47,046 nucleotides of DNA from Alishewanella aestuarii B11 (GTDB taxonomy: Bacteria > Pseudomonadota > Gammaproteobacteria > Enterobacterales > Alteromonadaceae): contig NZ_ALAB01000037.1 in NCBI RefSeq assembly GCF_000280055.1, positions 1 through 47,046 of the forward strand, in the 5' to 3' direction. A program made the translations under genes and the position numbers. The notes beneath the pieces are model-generated. The model was not told where the DNA came from. It did no database searches and was given only the letters and a program-made list of their open reading frames with translations. Numbering within the stretch: position 1 is the stretch's first letter; every line of letters starts with the position of its first letter. Below, in pieces: positions 1 to 6,767 of the stretch.

Positions 1-57
1 TTTGGCGACTGATCTGATCGCGCAAACCGCATTGAGTTCCCTTACCTGAGTGATCTA

Positions 58-327
58 CTATTTGGCACAGTTATTTAGTGAGTAAACTGAGGTGCAGGTT
101 GCAAAAAACAAAATAATAATAACAAAAGAATATCCACCTAAATTACCATGGACGCCCTGAATGTTTTTAGCACTAAGTAAAAACGCCATTCCAGCTAAAG
201 GTAAGCAAACCAACCCTGTAATACCACTATAGAATGCAGCTTTCTCTCTTGAACTCGAATAGTTTCGAAAGTAGTAAATCGCACAAACATTTATGCATAC
301 TGTTAGACACAATAACATCCTGATCAT
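58..327 (-). CDS. small membrane protein of unknown function
   Basis: An 89-residue protein with three likely membrane segments (about residues 3-20, 31-52 and 65-82). I recognise no family. The ATG at 325-327 has a good ribosome binding site (GGGAG, about 6 bases upstream), which supports it as a real gene. It lies in AT-rich DNA with two other small reverse-strand genes, and nothing in its neighbours suggests a function. It could be an accessory or horizontally acquired gene. Confidence 0.55.
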   Translation of the reverse strand: MIRMLLCLTVCINVCAIYYFRNYSSSREKAAFYSGITGLVCLPLAGMAFLLSAKNIQGVHGNLGGYSFVIIILFFATCTSVYSLNNCAK

Positions 328-461
328 TTCTAACTCCCTTATATATCAAGCCGCCGTTAAATACTCAGCTCGCTAACTCACAGCACATAGGTGACAGCCG
401 CGCGGCTTTTGCCGTCGCGACCAGCGCTTTTACAGGCGATAAAATTTTTGTGCATGACGGC

Positions 462-785
462 TTATTCAAGGGCAGTAAAACCAAGATTTTTTACAGAACC
501 CTCTTCTGTTTTTAGCTCGTGCCACATCACTAGAAATTTAAGCATCTCACCTTTTTTCTTTTGCACTAGTAAGTTATTCGCTGGAACGATAATTTTATTA
601 TCATTCCATGTCAGGATGTAATTTAGACTTCTGAAACCGTTATCTGTGATATCAATTACGTCCTCAATCACCGCGGTATAGCTTTGATGCTTGTTATAAA
701 TAACTCGTTCGTCACTTGCATAACTAGATACTGAAAAAGATAGTAAAAAAAGTACCAGCGTGTTCAAAATTAGAAATTTTTTCAT
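462..785 (-). CDS. small secreted protein of unknown function
   Basis: A 107-residue protein that begins with a clear Sec signal peptide (MKK, a hydrophobic stretch to about residue 20, then a small-residue cleavage region near SSYAS). The mature part is about 84 residues, polar, without cysteines, and I recognise no domain. An AAGGA motif about 9 bases before the ATG supports the start. It is AT-rich compared with the housekeeping genes of the window and is flanked by other short genes on the same strand. It is probably periplasmic; its function is unknown. Confidence 0.6.
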   Translation of the reverse strand: MKKFLILNTLVLFLLSFSVSSYASDERVIYNKHQSYTAVIEDVIDITDNGFRSLNYILTWNDNKIIVPANNLLVQKKKGEMLKFLVMWHELKTEEGSVKNLGFTALE

Positions 786-910
786 TGGTTAGATCCTTCT
801 TGGTGTGTATCGCCCGAGCACAGCGGCACGAACAATGTAAATGTCCTACGCCACAGCCGCCAACCGCGGCGAATTGTTAGCTCAACTTGTAGCGTCTTGA
901 TAGCTAATCA

Positions 911-1141
911 TCATAGCCTACTCCATTCCTTCGAGCCTGGGAGAGCATCAAGCGCCTTGTGGCTAGCAAAGAACCGCGTTAGTCCGCAGTCTCTGCACAC
1001 AACTACGGTGAACTTGGCACTCGAAAAAAAGGAGCCCAAGTCCGGAAGATAATTAGGTGCATAGCCCCCACCAGACGAAATATCTTTGCTAGCGTATAAA
1101 TTGGAGTGTCCGCACTCCGGGCAAGTTGAATATTTACGCAC
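911..1141 (-). CDS. small zinc-ribbon protein
   Basis: A 76-residue protein with two knuckles, CPEC near residues 8-11 and CRDC near residues 49-52. Together they form a four-cysteine zinc ribbon. The middle region is rich in glycine, serine and tyrosine. The start is GTG at 1139-1141, with AAGGA about 8 bases upstream. Zinc ribbons of this kind may bind nucleic acid or protein; the partner cannot be told here. It is the most upstream member of three short reverse-strand genes. Confidence 0.6.
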   Translation of the reverse strand: MRKYSTCPECGHSNLYASKDISSGGGYAPNYLPDLGSFFSSAKFTVVVCRDCGLTRFFASHKALDALPGSKEWSRL

Positions 1142-1402
1142 TATGGTTCCTTACTGACACAACGCTTATTCGACTGAAAGATCCGTATTTAAATACGGAC
1201 TGCTCCGTATTTGTAAACTTAATGTAGAAACACTACATTGCTTTTTTAAAACATACAACAGCTTATAGGTACAGCCTACCTTTGCTTTACGGGCAGATTA
1301 ATTCGCCCAACAAACTGAAATTTGGCTCTTTCCACTTCAGGCGCGATCCCCTCTTTCTTCGCCAAGCCATTACTTCAGTATCACATCAATGGTCTTTAAC
1401 CC

Positions 1403-1446
1403 ACTATCGCAGATTGCGACTCCGGTACGGCGAGCATACCGGAGTC
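1403..1446 (+). repeat. REP-like palindromic repeat, copy 1
   Basis: A tag ACTATCGCAG (1403-1412), then a 10-base stem GACTCCGGTA (1418-1427), a 9-base loop, and the matching arm TACCGGAGTC (1437-1446). The same tag-plus-hairpin occurs at 1545 and three times at the right end of the window, always in this orientation. Confidence 0.85.
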
Positions 1447-1544
1447 GGGATTGGGTGCTATTAGGGGGAGCGGTTTAGATTCAGGTACAGGGCGTTTTTT
1501 TCGCTGAAGTATTAATTGAGTATCTGACCAAAGGTGTTTTGCCC

Positions 1545-1587
1545 ACTATCGCAGTTGACGACTCCGGTACGCATGCATACCGGAGTC
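1545..1587 (+). repeat. REP-like palindromic repeat, copy 2
   Basis: The same tag ACTATCGCAG (1545-1554) and perfect 10-base stem (1560-1569 with 1578-1587) as copy 1, with an 8-base loop of different sequence. The stem is conserved while the loop varies, which suggests selection on the hairpin or recent copying. Confidence 0.85.
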
Positions 1588-1632
1588 GGGCCGCAGGAGT
1601 CGGGCAGTGTCTCAGGCTGTTTGGTGGGAGCT

Positions 1633-2588
1633 TTAGGTTTGTTCAGGATTGGGATGCTTGGCAGCTTGCGTGGGCTCAGTATTTGCTGCCAGCGGCGCTA
1701 ATTGCTGCCCGACTTTTGTTAGTGCCTGCGCCACCACTTTAGCCGGCTTATGCCGCAGTGCCAGCATCAGTCCGGTTAGCATAATAAGCAGCACGCCGGC
1801 GCCCTGCAACAGACTTAACTGCTCGGCAAACAGCAACCAACCGGCCAGAATAACGGTTACCGGCTCCAGATAAGCCAGGGTAGCGTACACCCGGGTCGGT
1901 AAATGCTGTAAGGCGACAATGGCGCAGTAGATCGCCAGAAAGCCGGGGAAAATACCGGCCAACGCAATCCAGAGCAGGCTGTCACTGGTTGGCGGCGCCA
2001 TACCGCCTAAAAATGGCAATACGCAGCAGGCGCCAATCAGTAGCTGATAAAAGGTACGTTGTAACTGCGAGTGGCCAGGCTGCGGCCGGCGGTTTAACAG
2101 CAAAAAGCCACTGTAGGCCAGCAGTGATAACAGGCCAAACAGTAAGCCGGGCAACTGTGCGGCATCCAGCACCAGTTGAAACTGGAACTGCTGTAGCATG
2201 GCAAAACCTAAAAAAGATAAGGCAATCAGGCCGGTATCGGGTAAATCCAGCTTTTCCTGCAGCAGCCAGTGCGCGACGACGGCTGATAGCGGCGGTGCCA
2301 GATACACCAGCATTATCGCATTGGCCAGGCTGATATACTGAATGGCACTAAGAAAGCACAGCATAAAGCTGGCAGCAGTACGCCATTTAGCGCAATGCGC
2401 CAGTCGGGTTTGGTTTTTAGTAGCGCCAGCCGGCCGCTGGCCAGTAATAACAGCAATAGGCAGAGTGCGCCCACCGCCAAACGATAAAATGTCAGCTCAG
2501 CGGCGGCCAGGCCACTTAGTCTGGCAATCACCCCGCTACTGGCCATCGCTACTGCCGACACCAGCGCCAGCAGCATATAAAACCCCAT
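1633..2588 (-). pseudogene. EamA/DMT-family transporter, broken by a frameshift
   Basis: Two reverse-strand frames make one protein of the EamA (drug/metabolite exporter) family, about 315 residues with ten predicted membrane helices in two repeats. The N-terminal part (2588 down to about 2373) runs in one frame and then reaches a stop at 2313. The rest (about 2373 down to 1633) continues in another frame, through the typical segment NAIMLVYLAPPLSAV and the second repeat segment ATLAYLEPVTVILAGWLLF. Restoring one base near 2371-2374 (CTGCTGCC to CTGCTGGCC) joins the two. The ATG at 2588 has GAGG upstream. It may be a true pseudogene or a sequencing error. The family exports small metabolites across the inner membrane; the substrate is unknown. 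Confidence 0.8.
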
Positions 2589-2605
2589 GGCTTACCTCAA
2601 ATAAC

Positions 2606-2641
2606 AAAACCGGCCTACTGTGTGGCGAGTATGCCGGTTTT
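2606..2641. other. 9-bp inverted repeat upstream of the EamA gene
   Basis: AAAACCGGC (2606-2614) pairs perfectly with GCCGGTTTT (2633-2641) across an 18-base loop. The loop is long for an intrinsic terminator. It lies between the divergently oriented EamA and HTH-nucleotidyltransferase genes and could be a weak bidirectional terminator or an operator. Confidence 0.35.
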
Positions 2642-2797
2642 AGAATGGGTTTTCGAGCACCCTGAGTGCTTGGTACGCGTTAAAACTCTCAGATCTCTTA
2701 CCTTTTGGCATTTACGTGAGCAGGCAAAAAGATCTGCCCGCAAGCAAGTGCTGTTCGTAGCTCACTAAAGATTGCGCATTGATAAATGAAGCAAAAA

Positions 2798-2815
2798 AAG
2801 CTACGATTGTAGCTT
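2798..2815. promoter_or_regulatory. candidate operator of the HTH-MNT/HEPN pair
   Basis: The inverted repeat AAGCTAC / GTAGCTT has a 4-base spacer and ends 23 bases before the chosen ATG of a winged-helix protein. Its position and symmetry fit autoregulation by a dimeric DNA-binding protein. This is inference from position. Confidence 0.4.
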
Positions 2816-2838
2816 AATTGACTTCATTTGGTGGTGCT

Positions 2839-3450
2839 ATGTCTACCCTTGCCTCTTTGTTGTTTAAAGAATATCGCCGTCAGGTGCTGGGCTTGCTGCT
2901 TTTGCACCCAGAGCAAGGCTATCACGTTCGGGAAATCGCTCGTTTAACTGGTACTCAAGCAGGCACCTTGCACAAAGAACTGGCAAAGCTGGCTGAGGCC
3001 GGTATTTTGCGAAAGACCCAGCAAGGCAACCAAACCTATTATCAGGCCAATAATGACTGTATTGTTTTTGAAGAGCTGGCCAGCATTATGCGCAAAACCA
3101 GCGGCTTGACTGAGGTGTTGCAAGTGGCGCTACAGCCTTTGTGTTCGAAGCTGAGCTTCGCAGCCGTGTATGGCTCCGTTGCCAGCGGTAAAGCCCATAC
3201 CGGAAGTGATGTCGACGTGTTGCTGGTAGGTGATGTTACGTATGCAGACGCAATTAAAAACCTGTATCCGGCGCAGCAGCAGCTAGGCCGTGAAATTAAT
3301 CCTAAACTCTACTCACCTGAGGAATGGCACACAGCCGTTGCTGCACAATCCGGTTTTGTCAGGCAGCTTTTGGCCAGCCCCATGCTAATACTATATGGAG
3401 ATATGAATGACATTAGACAATCTGATAGGGAAACTGCTGGAGCGTATTGA
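2839..3450 (+). CDS. winged-helix / MNT nucleotidyltransferase fusion (antitoxin-like)
   Basis: A protein of 203 residues. Residues 1-75 form an ArsR/MarR-like winged helix (recognition part near GTQAGTLHKEL, wing near 58-70). Residues about 100-190 form a minimal nucleotidyltransferase of the DNA polymerase beta type, with GS at 112-113 and DVD at 124-126, an exact GSx10DxD motif. Such MNT proteins are partners of HEPN proteins in toxin-antitoxin pairs, where they can transfer AMP to the HEPN toxin; a HEPN gene follows at once. I chose the ATG at 2839 over the upstream TTG at 2818, because the TTG has no ribosome binding site and the ATG is preceded by a GGTGG stretch. The last 44 bases overlap the HEPN gene, so translation is probably coupled. 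The fused HTH suggests it also represses its own promoter. Confidence 0.8.
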   Translation: MSTLASLLFKEYRRQVLGLLLLHPEQGYHVREIARLTGTQAGTLHKELAKLAEAGILRKTQQGNQTYYQANNDCIVFEELASIMRKTSGLTEVLQVALQPLCSKLSFAAVYGSVASGKAHTGSDVDVLLVGDVTYADAIKNLYPAQQQLGREINPKLYSPEEWHTAVAAQSGFVRQLLASPMLILYGDMNDIRQSDRETAGAY

Positions 3451-3841
3451 GCCAGATCAGTACGCGATTCAACGTCTGGTTGAGGCGGCACAACGCAATA
3501 TTAGAGATGCCCAACTGGAAGGACTTAGCAATGAAACCCGCTTTGATACCGGCTACAAAGCCATTATGCAATTGGCCAATGCAGCACTGCAGGCATCTGG
3601 CTTTCGCACCTTAACCAGCAAGCCAGGCCACCATCAAACGTTGATCCAATCCCTGGTGAAAACTATTGGTATAGAGACAGACCGCATGATTGTGCTTGAT
3701 GCCCTGCGTAAGCAACGCAACGTGACAGATTACTCCGGTGATTTAGTCGAAGACGCTGCAGTAAAAGAATGCTTAGAACAAGCGCAAGACCTTTTAGTTT
3801 TAACCATTGCCTGGCTAAAAACCCATAGCAGCGGTAGTTAA
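3407..3841 (+). CDS. HEPN-domain protein (toxin-like partner)
   Basis: A 144-residue, mostly helical protein of HEPN type, encoded directly after and overlapping a nucleotidyltransferase gene. HEPN toxins usually carry an R-x4-6-H ribonuclease motif. Here the equivalent spot near residues 101-110 reads RKQRNVTDYS, so arginine 104 is present but a tyrosine (109) stands where histidine is expected. In the studied HepT/MntA pair a nearby tyrosine is AMPylated by the nucleotidyltransferase. This protein may therefore be a variant family that is regulated by modification, a non-nuclease, or a substrate-binding subunit. The ATG at 3407 has GGAG 6 bases upstream, inside the preceding gene. Confidence in HEPN is moderate and rests mostly on context, helical character and the RN..DY motif. 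Confidence 0.7.
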   Translation: MTLDNLIGKLLERIEPDQYAIQRLVEAAQRNIRDAQLEGLSNETRFDTGYKAIMQLANAALQASGFRTLTSKPGHHQTLIQSLVKTIGIETDRMIVLDALRKQRNVTDYSGDLVEDAAVKECLEQAQDLLVLTIAWLKTHSSGS

Positions 3842-3962
3842 ACACAACAACCCGCCGAAATTAGAGTCTGAGACGCTATCCGAGCTATGGCGGGTTGACC
3901 GGGCTCCCGCTGCCAGTTTTGCCGTTTCGAGCAACGCTTTGAAGCCCGGCTTTATGAGACTA

Positions 3963-6593
3963 TTAGCCAGAGTTCCGCATGCCGGCAGCGATACCGGCAA
4001 TGGTGACCATCAGCGCGCGGTTGCTTTGTGCGGTTAAATCATCCGGTGCCTGGCGAGCGCGCTTTAACAGCTCCACCTGCAGGATATGCAATGGATCGAC
4101 ATAGGTATTGCGCAGCATAATCGACTCGCGGATCCAGCTTTCTTTTGCCATCAGCGTATCGCTGTGAATTAACTGCAGTAATAGCTGGCGATCGGCTGCC
4201 AGTTGCTGCCGCAGTTGTTCGCCCAACGGTTGCAGGGCGGCCGGCACCAGCACCTTGTCATAGTAGGCCGCTATCTCAGCATCGGCTTTTAAGAATACCA
4301 TTTCCAGCATCGACAGCCGGGTAGCAAAAAACGGCCACTGCTGCTGCATTTCATCCAACAGCGCGCTGTGGCCAGCGTCGACCGCTTTGGCCAGTGCACT
4401 GCCGGCACCGAGCCAGGCGGGCAGCATTAAACGGTTTTGCGACCAGGCGAAAATCCAGGGGATAGCCCTTAAACTCTCGACACCACCGGTCGGGTTACGT
4501 TTTGCCGGCCGGCTGCCCAGTGGCAATTTACCCAGCTCCTGCTCCGGCGTGGCGGCACGGAAATAAGGCACAAATTCCGGATTATGCCGCACGACCGCAC
4601 GATAGGCGTCGCAGGAGTCGCTGGCCAGCGTGCTCATAAGCTGGCGCCAGCTGGCTTTGGGTACCGGCGGCGGCAATAACAGCCCTTCCAGTACCGCACT
4701 GGCATACAGCGCCAGGCTGCGCACCGCTAATTGTGGCAAGCCGAATTTAAAACGGATCATCTCGCCCTGCTCGGTCACCCGCAAACCGCCGACTAACGAA
4801 CCCGGCGGCTGCGATAAGATCGCCGCATGCGCCGGGCCACCACCACGGCCAATGGTACCGCCGCGGCCATGGAATAAAGTCAGTTTCACACCATAATCAC
4901 GGCTCAACTGAACCAAGGCTTCCTGCGCGCTATATTGCGCCCAGGCCGCGGCCAGCACGCCGGCATCTTTGGCTGAGTCAGAGTAACCAATCATCACTTC
5001 CTGGCGGCCATTAATATAGCCACGGTACCAGTCGATGCTAAGCAGCTGCTGCATACAGTCCGGTGCGTTTTGCAAATCACTCAGGGTTTCAAACAAGGGC
5101 GCTACCGGCATTGGGAAACTGATACCGGCTTCTTTTAACAATAGTTGCACCGCCAGCACATCTGACGGCTTACCAGCCATCGAAATCACATAGGTACTTA
5201 AGGCTTCACTGCCATGGCGCGCTACGATATCGCAGGTATCCAGTACTTCCTGTACTTCAGCCGATGGCTGCCATTGCTTCGGGAACAGCGGTCTTTTGTT
5301 TGGCAGTTCGCGCAGTAAAAAGGCCTGACGGTCGGCTTCGCTCCAGGCAGCATAATCGCCCAGCCCCAGATAACGCGTTAATTCTGAAAACACCTGAGCA
5401 TGGCGGCCGGCATCCTGGCGGATATCCAGTTTTAGCAGCGTTAAACCAAAGGCATAGCCGCGGCGCAGCGTGTCAGTGAGCCGGCCCTGGGCAATGCGGG
5501 TCATGCCGCTTTGCTGCAGTGACTGATAGCACAGCAGCAAGGGCTCTAGCAGCTGCTGATTATGCCAAATCAGATCGGCCGGGCGCTGCAGCCGGTCATG
5601 TTTTAAGGCTTCGGTTAACCAGTCGCGGGTATAAATCAGTTGCTGGCGTAACTTATTTAACACGGCGCGATATGGCTCGGATGCCTGTTCACTGGCGGCT
5701 TGCAGCTCTGCCGAGGCCTGGTTCATCGACAGTTCGGTCGACAGCAAGTCTAAATCTTTAATAAATAAATCTGCCGCCTTCCAGCGGCTTAGTAATAGCA
5801 CCTGACGGGTTACCTTGGCAGTAACGAAAGGATTACCGTCACGGTCGCCACCCATCCAGGACGAAAAGCGCACCGGCGCTGCGTCCAGCGGTAAACCTTC
5901 GCCCAGTGCGCGTTGTAAATCGGTATCCAGCTCGCGCAAAAAATCCGGCACCGCCTGCCAGAGTGAGCTTTCAATTACAGCAAAACCGGATTTTGCTTCA
6001 TCTACCGGCGTTGGCCGCTGTTCGCGGATTTCATTGGTATGCCAGGCCTGGCTAATCAGTTCGGTGAGCCTGAGCTCGGTTTGCTGGCGCTGCCACGGCG
6101 TTTGCGGCTGTTCCAGCGCGGCCAGACAGCCGGCAATTTCGGTAAGCTTGTGGATCAGGGTGCGACGCGCTACCTCGGTCGGGTGCGCGGTTAACACCAG
6201 CTCAATCGACAAATCATGCAGCGCCTGGCGGATATCGGCTTTGGCGATGGCCTGCTGTTGTAAGCGTTGAAACAGTTCGGTTAAGGGTTCCGGCTTTTCA
6301 ATACTGCTACGCCCGGCGGCGCTGATACTAAATTGCTGTTCGGCCAGATTAGCCAGATTCAGAAACTGCGCAAAGGCGCGGGCCACCGGCAGTAACTCAT
6401 CATCCGACAGTGCCGTCAGCACCTGCCGTAGCTGTTCCGCCTGCTGATTATCACCTTGCCGCGCTGCCTTAGACAGCTGACGGATTTGCTCCACCCGTTG
6501 TAACACTGCATCACCCAGATGCTGACGCAGCGTTTCACCCAGCTCGGTACCCAGTAACCCGACATTGGCTCTGAGAGCCGCATATTGATCCAT
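3963..6593 (-). CDS. ppc: phosphoenolpyruvate carboxylase
   Basis: An 876-residue protein, close to the 883 of E. coli. It adds bicarbonate to phosphoenolpyruvate to give oxaloacetate, which refills the TCA cycle in the cytoplasm. Visible landmarks are VLTAHPTE with the catalytic histidine at about 137, the glycine-rich loop [14 protein letters not shown] in the second half, [14 protein letters not shown], and the conserved C-terminus ending in MRNSG (MRNTG in E. coli). The ATG at 6591-6593 is preceded by GGAG at about 8 bases. The gene stands alone, between the HEPN gene (convergent) and the terminator of the first receptor gene. Confidence 0.97.
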   Translation of the reverse strand: MDQYAALRANVGLLGTELGETLRQHLGDAVLQRVEQIRQLSKAARQGDNQQAEQLRQVLTALSDDELLPVARAFAQFLNLANLAEQQFSISAAGRSSIEKPEPLTELFQRLQQQAIAKADIRQALHDLSIELVLTAHPTEVARRTLIHKLTEIAGCLAALEQPQTPWQRQQTELRLTELISQAWHTNEIREQRPTPVDEAKSGFAVIESSLWQAVPDFLRELDTDLQRALGEGLPLDAAPVRFSSWMGGDRDGNPFVTAKVTRQVLLLSRWKAADLFIKDLDLLSTELSMNQASAELQAASEQASEPYRAVLNKLRQQLIYTRDWLTEALKHDRLQRPADLIWHNQQLLEPLLLCYQSLQQSGMTRIAQGRLTDTLRRGYAFGLTLLKLDIRQDAGRHAQVFSELTRYLGLGDYAAWSEADRQAFLLRELPNKRPLFPKQWQPSAEVQEVLDTCDIVARHGSEALSTYVISMAGKPSDVLAVQLLLKEAGISFPMPVAPLFETLSDLQNAPDCMQQLLSIDWYRGYINGRQEVMIGYSDSAKDAGVLAAAWAQYSAQEALVQLSRDYGVKLTLFHGRGGTIGRGGGPAHAAILSQPPGSLVGGLRVTEQGEMIRFKFGLPQLAVRSLALYASAVLEGLLLPPPVPKASWRQLMSTLASDSCDAYRAVVRHNPEFVPYFRAATPEQELGKLPLGSRPAKRNPTGGVESLRAIPWIFAWSQNRLMLPAWLGAGSALAKAVDAGHSALLDEMQQQWPFFATRLSMLEMVFLKADAEIAAYYDKVLVPAALQPLGEQLRQQLAADRQLLLQLIHSDTLMAKESWIRESIMLRNTYVDPLHILQVELLKRARQAPDDLTAQSNRALMVTIAGIAAGMRNSG

Positions 6594-6703
6594 AACCGTG
6601 CTCCACTACTTATTGATAAAATACACCCTAACGCGTTCTGCTTTGGTACTCAACTATGATGTGTTTCAGGCGCAGCAACATTTAGCCCGCGTTTTTCAGG
6701 CAT

Positions 6704-6742
6704 AAAAAAACCAGCGCCCCCAGGGAGGAAGGCGCCGGTTTT
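6704..6742 (-). terminator. intrinsic terminator of the first TonB receptor gene
   Basis: On the reverse strand, a GC-rich stem (AAAACCGGCGCC paired with GGGCGCTGGTTTT, one mismatch) is followed by a run of seven T. It lies about 25 bases after the receptor stop codon. Confidence 0.85.
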
Positions 6743-6767
6743 GGCCAAAAAAGGGCTTTGTTAACGC

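Larger units (their letters stand above)
1142..1632. other. intergenic stretch with palindromes and REP-like repeats
   Basis: No convincing gene is visible in these 491 bases. They hold a 16-base perfect palindrome at 1183-1198 (CCGTATTTAAATACGG), a partial repeat of its arm just after it, and two REP-like hairpins listed separately. Short open frames here run through the repeats and have no ribosome binding site. Confidence 0.6.

Noticed and set aside
820..890. Possible integron attC site between the zinc-ribbon and secreted-protein genes
   Set aside because: The reverse strand starts like attC (GCTAACAATTCG), but I could not find matching R' and L' boxes or a long imperfect hairpin, so it is kept only as a weak hint.
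1282..1464. Small forward open frame of 60 codons
   Set aside because: It runs through the REP-like palindrome, has no ribosome binding site and no protein-like features.
2818..2838. TTG start for the HTH-nucleotidyltransferase
   Set aside because: It adds seven residues outside the domain and lacks a ribosome binding site; the ATG at 2839 is better.
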